From NCBI GenBank assembly GCA_965652545.1, contig CBFGWV010000028.1:1-31352 (forward strand): DNA of 31,352 bases, given 5' to 3'. A program made the translations under genes and the position numbers. Under the pieces are notes generated by a model. It searched no databases, was not told the DNA's origin, and saw nothing but the letters and a program-made list of their open reading frames with translations. Shown one piece after another: positions 15,963 to 24,590 of this stretch. Position 1 is the first letter of the stretch. The number at the start of each line of letters is the position of its first letter. Source of the stretch: CBFGWV01 sp965652545. GTDB lineage: Bacteria > Pseudomonadota > Gammaproteobacteria > Competibacterales > Competibacteraceae.

Positions 15963-18011
15963 TCAATCGAGATAGCCGGATGCCTGCATCTGCTTGGTGA
16001 CGGCTCGCTGCAGCGTCGTCAAGACCCCCTCGATGTCCGTCGACGTGCCGCGCAACAGGTGGCTGATCTCCTGCCCCACCTGGTGACCGATCGACTGAAA
16101 CTCAATGATTCCCACCAATTGAATACCGGTATACGGCTTGGGTTCGGCTGTCGAGTCGACCGGATCGGCGGATTCGATCGCCTCGAGCACGAAACCGGCG
16201 AACGGCGCTGCGTTCTGGTAGCGGCTGTCCGCGTAGGTCGAGCGGCGGGTGCCCGAGGGCACCGATACCCAGCCCTCGCGCTCGCCGACCAGGGCGATGT
16301 ACTCGCGCGATGTCGCCCAATGGATGAACTGCATGGCCTCAGGCTTGTGCTTCGAGCCGCTGGGGACGGCCAGTGCCCACGTCCATAACCAGTTCGCGCC
16401 TTTGGGCGTGACGCCGACCGGTGCCGGCGCGAAGCCCAGCCGGTCGCTGACTGCCGATAGTTTGGGGTTGTACAAGGTGCCGGCGGCCACCGTGGCGTCT
16501 ATCCATATACCGCAGCGGCCTTGGGCGAACAGTGCCAGGTTTTCGTTGTAGCCGTTGTGCTCCGCCTGCGGTGGCCCATGGTTCTGCAGCAGGCGCAGGT
16601 ACAGCGTTATCGCCTCGCGCCACGGTGAGGTGTCGAGTTGTGGGCGCCAGCTCATGTCGAACCAGCGCCCGCCCATGGTGTTGACCAGGGTGCCGATGAA
16701 CGCCATGTTCTCGCCCCAGCCGGGTTTCCCGCGCAGGCAGATGCCATAGGTACCGCCCTCGGGGTCATGGATCGCGGCCGCGAAACGCTCGATATCGTCG
16801 TAAGTCGGCTGCGCCGGCATGGTCAGGCCATGCCGCTCGAAGAGATCGGTCCGGTAATACGTCATCGAGCTTTCGGCATAGAACGGCAGGGCGTAGAGCC
16901 GGCCCTCGTGCGAGAGCGCATCACGAACGGTCTTGAGAATATCGTCGATCCCGTAGGCCTCGGGTATGGCCTCCAGCGGTGTTATCCAGCCGCGCTCGGC
17001 CCATATCGGTGCCTCGTAGGCACCGATGGTCATGATGTCGAACTGCCCTGCGGAGATCGCCAGATCGCTGAGCAGCCGTTTGCGTAGCGTGTTCTCATCC
17101 AACACATGCCATTCGAGCGCGATGTGTGGGTGCTGCGCCTCGAACTCGCTGGCCAGGGCCTGCATGATCGCCATGTCACCGTTGTTTACGGTGCCGATGG
17201 TCAGGTGTGTCCTGTCCGGATCGTCCCGGGCTGGTGCTCCGAGGCCGTGACGGGTGCGGATCCGGTCCAGCTCTCCGCTGTCGGCCAAGGCCGTGAGGCC
17301 GGTGTTGAAGTCGGCCAGCCGCCGCGCGTGCCCCGGCGTCTGGGTCGAGAAAGCGACATGGAAGCCATTCGATGCGATGGGTGGCTCCATGAACTCGAAG
17401 CGGCCGATCATATGCGGGCGGTGCAGGACCATCGCATCGGCTGCGGTGTATTTGTCGGTCACTGCGATGTCGATGCGTTCGCTGCTCAGCTTGTCCAGGT
17501 TCTGCAGGACATCGGCGACGGGTTCCTTGTACAGAAAGTCTGCCTGATCGAACGCCGGCGATACGGTGGCGCCGCGGATCATGCCGAAGCGCAAGTCCCG
17601 CAGGTGCCGGATGCGCGCCTCCGGGGACAAGCCAGCCGGTTCGCTTACCGACGAGGACTTCAACCGCAGAAAGCCAATGTTGTCGCCCGGAAATGGGGCG
17701 GAGAACGCAAGGTTCGCTGAAGGGTCGGTGTCGATATGGGCCGGGAACCAGCCGTCCACCGCGCCGGATCGAGCAAGCCTCGCTGCCCGCGGCAAAGGGT
17801 AGAATTCAAGTGTCACCGTGTAACCGGCACGGGTCAGAACGGTGGTGACGACCTCGGCGGCATACCCCTGGTCGGGCAACTCGTTGCCCGCATACGGTTC
17901 GTACTCCGCCACGGCCAGGGTGATGTGGCCGGGGGAATGCGCTCCCGCCTGGCCGGGCAGCGCCGCGGCCAGGAGTAGGGCAACGCTTGCGAGCGGTGCG
18001 TGTCGAGTCAT
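15963..18011 (-). CDS. Two solute-binding proteins fused (SBP_bac_3 + SBP_bac_1)
   Basis: 682 residues in one unbroken frame. The signal peptide is 1-24 (cut near AGAHS). Residues 28-257 are a family-3 (amino-acid type) binding fold: ITLAVAEYEPYAG, ARSGAVDGWFP, IDIAVTDKYTAADAM, LDRIRTRHGLG. A ~10-residue linker follows. Residues 268-650 are a family-1 (sugar/polyol type) fold: EFEAQHPHIALEWH, DIMTIGAYEAPIWAERGWITPLE, ALPFYAESSMTYYRTDLFERHG, GRCGIWIDATVAAG. Each half is close to the full length of its own family. No ABC permease or ATPase gene is nearby. It lies 11 bases downstream of a second binding-protein gene, so the two are probably one operon. A role as a ligand receptor rather than a transporter subunit is inference. 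Confidence 0.9.
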   Translation of the reverse strand: MTRHAPLASVALLLAAALPGQAGAHSPGHITLAVAEYEPYAGNELPDQGYAAEVVTTVLTRAGYTVTLEFYPLPRAARLARSGAVDGWFPAHIDTDPSANLAFSAPFPGDNIGFLRLKSSSVSEPAGLSPEARIRHLRDLRFGMIRGATVSPAFDQADFLYKEPVADVLQNLDKLSSERIDIAVTDKYTAADAMVLHRPHMIGRFEFMEPPIASNGFHVAFSTQTPGHARRLADFNTGLTALADSGELDRIRTRHGLGAPARDDPDRTHLTIGTVNNGDMAIMQALASEFEAQHPHIALEWHVLDENTLRKRLLSDLAISAGQFDIMTIGAYEAPIWAERGWITPLEAIPEAYGIDDILKTVRDALSHEGRLYALPFYAESSMTYYRTDLFERHGLTMPAQPTYDDIERFAAAIHDPEGGTYGICLRGKPGWGENMAFIGTLVNTMGGRWFDMSWRPQLDTSPWREAITLYLRLLQNHGPPQAEHNGYNENLALFAQGRCGIWIDATVAAGTLYNPKLSAVSDRLGFAPAPVGVTPKGANWLWTWALAVPSGSKHKPEAMQFIHWATSREYIALVGEREGWVSVPSGTRRSTYADSRYQNAAPFAGFVLEAIESADPVDSTAEPKPYTGIQLVGIIEFQSIGHQVGQEISHLLRGTSTDIEGVLTTLQRAVTKQMQASGYLD

Positions 18012-18022
18012 CTATCTTGAGA

Positions 18023-19258
18023 TTACAGGCCCCGCCATTGCTGGAACCGGGCTTCCAGCGCCTCGCTGTTCCGGTTCCAGAACTCCGCTCCGGTGAGCAG
18101 GCCGAAGCGCAGATTCTGTGGCGCGGTCGGCAGGTCGGTCTGGCGGCTGCTGTCCACCAGCGGTATCGCCTTGGTATTGACCGGGCCGTAGGGGAAGTGC
18201 AGCGGAAACTCCGCAATGACCTCCGGACGCATCGCAAAGTTGATGAAGTCGTAGGCTTGGTCGAGGTTCGGCGTGCGGTTGCGGACCACCCAGAAATCCA
18301 GGGTGTAGATCACGTTGTTCCAGATGATCTTCAGCGGCATGCCTTCGGCGATGGCATTGGAGGCACGCCCGTTATAGCCGTTCATCATGACCGCGTCGGT
18401 GTCGATGAGCAGCTCCACCGGGGTGACGCCGTCGGCCCACCAGATGACATGCGGCTTGAGCTGATCCAACTTGGCAAAGGCCCGATCCACGCCCTGCGGT
18501 GTGGACAGCACGTTGTACACCTCGCCCACGGCCACACCGTCGGCCATCAGCGCCATCTCCAGCGACCACTGTGCCTTGTCGCGCAAGGCCCGTTTGCCCG
18601 GAATGCTGTCGACATTCCACATGTCGGCCCAGGAAACCGGGCCGCGGGGCACCCGCTCGGTGTTGTACACGAGCACGAACGACCACACGATGAAGCCGAC
18701 ACCGCAGTCGGCGATGCCCGAAGGCAGCAGGTCGTTCTTATGAGTGATGCGGTTCCAGTCGATACGCTGCCAGATGCCTTCTTCGCAACCGCGGAGCATG
18801 TCGGAGAACTCAACCTCCACGACGTCCCAGGTCTTGCCGGCGGCGTACGCATCGCGGATTTCGCCCATGCTGCCGTTGAACGAGTCTTCCGCGTAGCGGG
18901 TATTGAATGCTTTGGCATAGGGATCGAAGAACACCTGCCGCTCCGCGTCCTGGTATAACCCGCCCCAGGACACCAACGTCAGCGGCTCATTCGCAGTGGA
19001 GGCTGCGACGATCGGGGCGGGCACCGGGGTGGGGGCCGCCGGTGCCGGCGCGGGCGGGGCGGCCACCGGTACAGGTGTCGGTGCGGGCGTCGGTGCGGCG
19101 GCTGTCGTCGTTCGCGGTGTCGGACTCGCAGGTTCCGGTGCCCTGGCGGTGACCCGCGGTGCGTCCGACTGGAACAATGGCTGGGTCAGAAACGCCAACA
19201 CCAACACCAGCACCAGGTTTGCCGCAATGCCTGCCGAGACTTTCATCGTGGTATTCAT
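18023..19258 (-). CDS. Membrane-anchored PotD/PotF-like solute-binding protein
   Basis: 411 residues. One N-terminal membrane segment (about 11-30) is followed by a ~50-residue linker very rich in Pro, Ala and Thr. The binding fold runs from about 90 to 411: LTLVSWGGLYQDAERQVFFD, WDVVEVEFSDMLRGCEEG, VLVYNTERV, YDFINFAMRPEVIAEF. The fold resembles polyamine/spermidine binding proteins (SBP_bac_8 type). The segment lacks a clear cleavage site, so the protein is probably tethered at the inner membrane with the binding domain on a flexible arm. AGAAGG lies about 11 bases before ATG 19258; ATG 19246 is an alternative. A promoter candidate lies at 19393-19420. No transport partners are visible. Confidence 0.88.
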   Translation of the reverse strand: MNTTMKVSAGIAANLVLVLVLAFLTQPLFQSDAPRVTARAPEPASPTPRTTTAAAPTPAPTPVPVAAPPAPAPAAPTPVPAPIVAASTANEPLTLVSWGGLYQDAERQVFFDPYAKAFNTRYAEDSFNGSMGEIRDAYAAGKTWDVVEVEFSDMLRGCEEGIWQRIDWNRITHKNDLLPSGIADCGVGFIVWSFVLVYNTERVPRGPVSWADMWNVDSIPGKRALRDKAQWSLEMALMADGVAVGEVYNVLSTPQGVDRAFAKLDQLKPHVIWWADGVTPVELLIDTDAVMMNGYNGRASNAIAEGMPLKIIWNNVIYTLDFWVVRNRTPNLDQAYDFINFAMRPEVIAEFPLHFPYGPVNTKAIPLVDSSRQTDLPTAPQNLRFGLLTGAEFWNRNSEALEARFQQWRGL

Positions 19259-19392
19259 CGAACGAAATACCTTCTGTCGCTCACACTTGAGTCGTGCTCT
19301 CGAAAGGTCTTAAGTCTTTTGGCACAGGTGAGCAATCATGCGTCCGGTGAGTGTTTGTGCTGTTTTTATCTTAATTGATTGTAATAATTGAT

Positions 19393-19420
19393 ATTTTGTC
19401 GGTGCGCCGTTGAATGTCAA
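19393..19420 (-). promoter_or_regulatory. Sigma70-type promoter candidate for the binding-protein operon
   Basis: On the minus strand TTGACA (19415-19420) is separated by 16 bases from CAAAAT (19393-19398). This lies in an AT-rich 186-base gap that stands out from the GC-rich surroundings. It is about 135 bases upstream of the start at 19258. Confidence 0.5.
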
Positions 19421-19444
19421 AAGCTGTGACGCTCACCGATTCGA

Positions 19445-20173
19445 CTAGGTCACCCTGACAACCACGGCACTGACATTGTCCCGCGCGCCGTTGTGCAAGG
19501 CGGTGGCCAACAAGCTTTTCACCGTGGCGTGGGGGTCGGGCTGGCCAAGTTGCTGGCCGATCTCGGCCTCCGGAACGGCGTGGATCAACCCGTCGCTGCA
19601 CACCAGCAACACATCGCCTGCCCGCACATCGAGCGCAAGCGCTTCCACACCCGGGTCGGGGTCGACGCCGACGACACGCGTGATCAAATGCCGCATCGGG
19701 TGGCGGTCGGCCTGTTCCGGGGTGATCTCGCCACGGTCGATGAGCTCCTGGACGAAGCTGTGGTCGCGGGTCAACCACTCGAATTGCCCCTGGCGCAGGC
19801 GACCGATTCGCGAGTCCCCGGCCCACAGGGCGGTCATGGTCGCGCCATTGGCGAGCAGCACGGCGATGGTGCTGCCGATTGTCGTGTTGCGCGCTTTGCC
19901 CAGGGACGTAAGCTCCAGATTGACCTCGCGTACCGCGGCGATCACCCCATCGGTGGAGAGCCGCTCCGCCGACAGTGCGTCCAGCGTTTCGATCAGGCGG
20001 GCGCTGGCCAGCTCCCCTGCGCTGTGGCCGCCCATACCGTCGGCCACGCACCACAGCCCACGCGCCGGACGGTCCAGGACGGCATCCTGGTTGGCGGTGC
20101 GTACTGTGCCGACATGGGTAATCGCAGCGGAGCGGTATCCGGCTGCCGGTTCTGGCTGGGATGAGTCGGTCAT
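19445..20173 (-). CDS. PP2C-family Ser/Thr protein phosphatase
   Basis: 242 residues, a single cytoplasmic PP2C domain with its metal-binding motifs: RTANQD (Asp30), VADGMGGH (Asp45), AGDSR (Asp120), CSDGL (Asp194) and DNVSAVVV (Asp232). ATG 20173 is chosen because AGGA lies eight bases upstream. The frame extends further upstream, but the protein sequence there is not family-like. It removes phosphate from Ser/Thr. The kinase gene lies divergently, with its start 115 bases away, so the two probably oppose each other on the same targets. Such pairs also regulate type VI secretion (PppA/PpkA), but no such genes are present here. Confidence 0.95.
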   Translation of the reverse strand: MTDSSQPEPAAGYRSAAITHVGTVRTANQDAVLDRPARGLWCVADGMGGHSAGELASARLIETLDALSAERLSTDGVIAAVREVNLELTSLGKARNTTIGSTIAVLLANGATMTALWAGDSRIGRLRQGQFEWLTRDHSFVQELIDRGEITPEQADRHPMRHLITRVVGVDPDPGVEALALDVRAGDVLLVCSDGLIHAVPEAEIGQQLGQPDPHATVKSLLATALHNGARDNVSAVVVRVT

Positions 20174-20288
20174 GCAGTGCATCCTGGGCGGCGATATTGC
20201 GTAGCATAGGTCACCGTCGTCGGCGATGCCCGCGCAGACTGGCACGCGGCGGACTAAGGTCAGGTAGATCGATCACTGGAGCGCGTGC

Positions 20289-21563
20289 GTGGATGAGCCC
20301 ACAGTCGCCGGCCCGTTGCCGGCGCCGCTGACCGTCCCCGGTTATACCGTCATGACCGAGCTCGGTCGCGGCGGTATGGCCGCCGTCTACCGGGCGCGCC
20401 AGGACCGTCTGAACCGCGAGGTCGCGTTGAAGGTCATGGAGCCGACCGGCGACGAGGAGCTCGATGCCGAGTTCGTCCAGCGTTTCGTGCGCGAGGCGCA
20501 GACCGCATCGCGTTTCAGCCACCCGAATATCGTCACCATTCACGATTTCGGCCAGCATGACGAGCGCTTGTGGATGGCCATGGAGCTATGCCCCGGCGGC
20601 ACGCTGCGCCAGCACCAGGAGCGCTTTCGCGACCCCGCCGCTGCCTGCCGCTTGATCCTCGTCATCGCCGATGCGCTGCGCTACCTGCACCACAACGGCA
20701 TCATCCACCGCGACGTGAAGCCGGCGAATATCCTGTTCCGCGCGGATGACACCCCGGTGCTGACCGACTTCGGCATCATCAAAGCCCAGGACACGACCCG
20801 GTTGACCGAGTTGGGGCTGGTGGTCGGTACCCCGGCCTACTTGAGTGCCGAGCAGGTCAAGGGTGGCGAGGCGGAGCCGGCCAGCGATTTCTTCAGCCTC
20901 GGGGTCATGTTCTATGAGCTGCTGACCGGTGAGAAGCCGTTCAACGGCCTGGCGCGCGACGCGGACAAGCGCAGCCCGTTGCCGCGCGAGCTGGGCCGCT
21001 TCCAGCCGGTCGTCGACGGCTTGCTGGCGGTCGATCCACGCGAGCGCATCCACACCGTGGAGCGGTTGCGCGAGGTGCTCGAGCCGATTCTCAACCCGCC
21101 GCATCGCGCCATGCGCCACGGTTGGGTGGCGGCCGCGCTGGTGGGTGTTGCGGCGCTGACGGCCACGGTGGTCGCGCGCTGGCCGCAGACGGCGGACGAC
21201 GGACCGCCACCACCACCACCGCTGCCCGAGACCCTGACCGAACTGACGCCGCAGTTGCGTGACCTGCTCGATACCGCGATCAAGCACCGGGAGGCCAACC
21301 GCCTGGTGCTTCCGGCGACCTCGAGCGCGCTGGCGGCGGTCTGCCGGGTGGTTGCGGACGCGCCGACCAACGCCGGCGTGCTGGCGTATCTGGACACCTT
21401 GATCTATGAGATTGGAGGCCAGGCACCCACAATTGCGCTCAAGGCAAGCGATAAGGTTCTGCTGCCCGGCGATCTTCGGCCGTGCCTGGAGTCCGCATTG
21501 GACCCCCAGCGCAAGGCCAAGCTTCAGTCGGCAGTGGCTGGATTGAACACGGGCGACAGTTGA
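20289..21563 (+). CDS. Transmembrane Ser/Thr protein kinase (PASTA-less)
   Basis: 424 residues. The N-terminal kinase domain (about 18-267) has the glycine loop LGRGGMAAVY, Lys48 in VALKVM, HRDVKPANIL (Asp142, Asn147), DFG at 160-162 and the activation segment GTPAYLSAEQ. A membrane helix follows (about 279-297), then a Pro run and an outside domain of about 120 residues with two Cys and no recognisable family. No PASTA repeats are seen. The start is GTG 20289 with GGAG eight bases upstream. It is transcribed away from the PP2C gene and toward the caspase gene, 73 bases downstream. The outer domain could receive a periplasmic signal; that is inference. Confidence 0.95.
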   Translation: MDEPTVAGPLPAPLTVPGYTVMTELGRGGMAAVYRARQDRLNREVALKVMEPTGDEELDAEFVQRFVREAQTASRFSHPNIVTIHDFGQHDERLWMAMELCPGGTLRQHQERFRDPAAACRLILVIADALRYLHHNGIIHRDVKPANILFRADDTPVLTDFGIIKAQDTTRLTELGLVVGTPAYLSAEQVKGGEAEPASDFFSLGVMFYELLTGEKPFNGLARDADKRSPLPRELGRFQPVVDGLLAVDPRERIHTVERLREVLEPILNPPHRAMRHGWVAAALVGVAALTATVVARWPQTADDGPPPPPPLPETLTELTPQLRDLLDTAIKHREANRLVLPATSSALAAVCRVVADAPTNAGVLAYLDTLIYEIGGQAPTIALKASDKVLLPGDLRPCLESALDPQRKAKLQSAVAGLNTGDS

Positions 21564-21581
21564 TCGGGCACGTGTGGCACT

Positions 21582-21599
21582 CGGGGCGGTCCCGCCCCG
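21582..21599 (+). other. GC-rich hairpin between kinase and caspase genes
   Basis: CGGGGCGG and CCGCCCCG pair perfectly around two bases. It lacks a T-tract. It may attenuate read-through or stabilise an mRNA end; function is unproven. Confidence 0.35.
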
Positions 21600-21636
21600 G
21601 GTGGGATACATACGTACCTGACCGGGGGATACTTCG

Positions 21637-24363
21637 ATGACAGCATTGCACCATTCATGGCAGACGGCGCTGGCTGCGGCGCTGATCACAGTGTTGGCCG
21701 GCTGTTCCGCCAGCACGCCCAACGCCCAAGGCGGCTTGGCCGCCCGTTCGGTGGCGCCGCCGGGGGTGCCGGTCGACAAACTCATGGTCGTGGACTGCCT
21801 GCTGCCGCCGCAGGTGCGCCAGCTCGGTACGGCGCGAACCTACTTGTCCGCCCGCCGCGCGACCAAGCTGCCGGCCTATCAATGCGAGATCCGCGGCGGT
21901 GAGTACATCGCCTTCGACCGTGCCAGCCTGCGCACCTCTCTGGCGGTCTGGCTGCCCGATGCCGAGGCCGGCAACGCCGAGGCGCAGACCTACGTCGGCG
22001 AGTTGTACGAGCAAGGTTTGGGCACGGCTCCGGACTATCAGCGCGCGGCGCACTGGTACACGCAGGCGGCGAACCAGGGCAACCCGCGCGCGCGTATCAA
22101 CCTCGGCTCACTGTACGAGCGCGGGCTGGGCGTGCCGAAAGACCCACAGCGGGCGCTGAACCTGTACCGTGAAGGGGCCGGTCTGGTCGGTGACGAGGTC
22201 GTCTATGCCTCCAATCTCGATGCCATTCGCGCCGAGCGCGATCAACTCAGCGCGCAACTGGTGGACAAGACCCGCGAGGTCGATTCGCTGCGCCAGGAGC
22301 TCAGCCGTACGCGGTCGTCATTGCAGCGCCAGCGCAGCGAGGCCGACCAGGTGCAGCAGGAACTGCGCAGCCTGCGCCAGCAGGCCGTGGCGCCGGCGGC
22401 ATCCAGCGACACGGTGGCCCGTTTGCAGCGCGAGATCGACAGCCGCGAGCAAACCCTCAGCCGCTTGCAATCCCAGGTCGGCTACCTGACCCAGCGTGCC
22501 GAAACCGCCGAGACTCAAGTCGCCGAGCAAGCCGGCAGCGCCCTGGCCGGCGCCGAGGCGCAGGCCGAACTCGGTGCTCGCATCGCCGCGTTGGAGACCG
22601 AGCTCACCCGTGCCCGCGAAGACGCCCTGCTGCGTGAGGCGGCCTTTGCCGAGCAGGAGGCGCGTTGGCTGGCCATGCAGCGTGCCCAGGCCGGCGCTCA
22701 GGTGCAGGCCAGCGCACAGGCCAGCGGTGAGCTGGCTCAGGCGCGTTCGCAGATCGCCCAATTGCAGCAGCAACTGGCCTCGGTACAGTTGAGCGACGCC
22801 TCCGAGCAGGCCGAGGCCGACCAACTGGCGCAGGATCTGGCGGCGACCGACGCCCGTCTGGCCCAGGCGCGTCAGCGTATGGCCGCCCTGGAAGCCCAGC
22901 TTCAGGCCAACGCCACCGACCGCGCCGCCCTGGCGCAGCGCGAACGCGAACTGACCGCCGCGCAAAGCGACCTGACTGCGGCACAGAACCAGATCGACCA
23001 GTTGGAGCGGCGCCTGACCCTGAGCGAGCAGGCCGGTGGCACCGCGCTGGAGTCCTCGCGCCGCCTGCAGGCGGCCCTGGCCGAGTCGCGCCAGGAACTG
23101 GTGGCCGCCCGCGGGCGCATCACCGCGCTGGAGGGCAACGTTGCGGGCCTGAGCGAGGCGCAGGCGGCCTTGGCGCAGCGCGAGCGCGAGCTGGCCCAGG
23201 CCCGTGCCGAACTCGAGGACTCGCGCAGCCGCATTGCGTCACTGGAGCAGCAGGTGCAACGCAGCGAACAGTCCGGTGGCACCGCCTCGGCCGAAGCGGC
23301 CGCCTTGCGTGCCCAATTGGCCGAACTGCGCGCCGCCCAGGCCACCTCGCGCGGTCGGGTGCTGGCCTTGGAGGAGGCCTTGGAAACGGTCCGCAGCGAC
23401 AGCGTTCCCCGTGCCGAGTTGGTCGCCGCCCGGGCCGACGCCGGCCGGGTTGCCGGCGAGCTCGATCAGACCCGCTCCGCTCTGGCGGCCGCGGAGGGCA
23501 AGGTCACGGCACTGGAGCAGGCGCTGGCCGAGGCCCGCGACCGGCTCGCCAGCACAGCCGTCAGCGACAGCCCGGCGGTCGCCAGCGGCGGCACCCGCAG
23601 CACCGGTGCTCTGGTGCCCAGTGGCCTCGGCCGGTACTACGCGCTGGTCATCGGCAACAGCAACTACCGTGACTTCAACACCTTGGCCACCCCGCACAAC
23701 GACGCCCGCGCCCTGGCCGCCGTACTGCGCTCGAACTACGGTTTCGAGGTCGAGGTGGTCCTGGATGCCACACGCGAACAGACCTTGCGGGCCCTGGAGC
23801 GCTACCGCGGCAGCCTGACCGAGAACGACAACTTCCTGCTCTACTACGCCGGCCACGGTGAGCTCGATCGCGGCAACAACGAGGGCAACTGGCTGCCGGT
23901 GGATGCCGAGCGCGACAACGTCGTCAACTGGATCTCCAACCAGGCCATCACCAACATCGTCAACAACATGTCGGCCAAGCACGTGATGGTGATCGCCGAC
24001 TCCTGCTATTCGGGCACGCTCACCCGCTCCACCGCCACCACCGTGGGCGGGCGGCTGACCGCTGATCAGCAACTCAAACTGTATCGTGACATGGCCCAGA
24101 AGCGCTCGCGCACCGTACTCACATCAGGCGGCATCGCGCCGGTGCTCGACACCGGCGGCGGCAGCAACTCGGTCTTCGCTCGCGCGCTGCTGGATGTGCT
24201 GGAGACCAACCAGGGGGTGCTCGAGGGGCCGTATCTGTTTGGCGAGATCTTCGACCGCATGCGCGCCTCGACCGCGCAACTGGGGGTGCGCCAGGAGCCC
24301 CAGTACGCGGCCATGCACTTCGCCGGCGACCAGGGCGTGCCGTTCCTGTTCGCCAGCCGCTGA
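21637..24363 (+). CDS. Lipoprotein with Sel1 repeats, long coiled coil and C14 caspase domain
   Basis: 908 residues. A lipoprotein signal ends LAGC with Cys23 (bases 21703-21705). Residues 105-180 hold two Sel1-like repeats (AQTYVGELYEQGLG, ARINLGSLYERGLGVPKD). Residues ~195-650 are a heptad-rich coiled coil dense in Ala, Glu, Gln and Arg with repeated ALAQRERELA text. The C-terminal domain is a peptidase C14 (caspase/metacaspase fold): YYALVIGNSNYRDFNTLATP, His740 in YYAGHGE and Cys790 in ADSCYSG, so the catalytic dyad is intact. The signal places the protease outside the cytoplasm, tethered to a membrane; Ser follows the Cys, which favours outer-membrane sorting. GGGGGAT precedes the ATG. 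The gene follows the kinase and probably shares its transcript. Substrates are unknown. Confidence 0.93.
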   Translation: MTALHHSWQTALAAALITVLAGCSASTPNAQGGLAARSVAPPGVPVDKLMVVDCLLPPQVRQLGTARTYLSARRATKLPAYQCEIRGGEYIAFDRASLRTSLAVWLPDAEAGNAEAQTYVGELYEQGLGTAPDYQRAAHWYTQAANQGNPRARINLGSLYERGLGVPKDPQRALNLYREGAGLVGDEVVYASNLDAIRAERDQLSAQLVDKTREVDSLRQELSRTRSSLQRQRSEADQVQQELRSLRQQAVAPAASSDTVARLQREIDSREQTLSRLQSQVGYLTQRAETAETQVAEQAGSALAGAEAQAELGARIAALETELTRAREDALLREAAFAEQEARWLAMQRAQAGAQVQASAQASGELAQARSQIAQLQQQLASVQLSDASEQAEADQLAQDLAATDARLAQARQRMAALEAQLQANATDRAALAQRERELTAAQSDLTAAQNQIDQLERRLTLSEQAGGTALESSRRLQAALAESRQELVAARGRITALEGNVAGLSEAQAALAQRERELAQARAELEDSRSRIASLEQQVQRSEQSGGTASAEAAALRAQLAELRAAQATSRGRVLALEEALETVRSDSVPRAELVAARADAGRVAGELDQTRSALAAAEGKVTALEQALAEARDRLASTAVSDSPAVASGGTRSTGALVPSGLGRYYALVIGNSNYRDFNTLATPHNDARALAAVLRSNYGFEVEVVLDATREQTLRALERYRGSLTENDNFLLYYAGHGELDRGNNEGNWLPVDAERDNVVNWISNQAITNIVNNMSAKHVMVIADSCYSGTLTRSTATTVGGRLTADQQLKLYRDMAQKRSRTVLTSGGIAPVLDTGGGSNSVFARALLDVLETNQGVLEGPYLFGEIFDRMRASTAQLGVRQEPQYAAMHFAGDQGVPFLFASR

Positions 24364-24389
24364 CGCCTCTGATGGCGAACCGCACATAT

Positions 24390-24557
24390 GTAGGATGGGT
24401 TGAGCGCCAGCGATACCCATCATGTGCGGGCGATCGAAGCCAGCGTGAGGCTGGCGACCCGCCGATCGGGCGACCAGGGCGGCGGCGTTCGCAAACCTCT
24501 ACGACTCCGCACTACGGTGGCACGATGGGTATCGCTGACGCTCACAACCCATCCTAC
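24390..24557. repeat. REP pair (BIME), GTAGGATGGGTT family
   Basis: The left arm (24390-24424) starts GTAGGATGGGTTGAGCG and ends ATACCCATC. The right arm (about 24521-24557) is its near-exact inverse, differing at a few positions. Each arm can fold alone (GATGGGT/ACCCATC), and both can pair with each other across ~96 bases. It sits between the convergent caspase and hydrolase genes. This sequence family is distinct from the GTAGGAGCGC elements at 7198 and 31154. Confidence 0.85.
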
Positions 24558-24590
24558 ATGGGGCCTGTTTACCGCGGGGACCCGGCCGGC

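Noticed and set aside
17987..18958. 323-codon + strand open frame across the binding-protein genes
   Set aside because: His/Val/Gly-rich shadow without a ribosome site; both minus-strand genes have clear folds.
15963..19258. An ABC importer operon
   Set aside because: Only binding proteins are present; no permease or ATPase lies on either side.
19445..21563. PP2C and kinase as PppA/PpkA regulators of a type VI secretion system
   Set aside because: No T6SS structural gene and no FHA-domain gene in the window.
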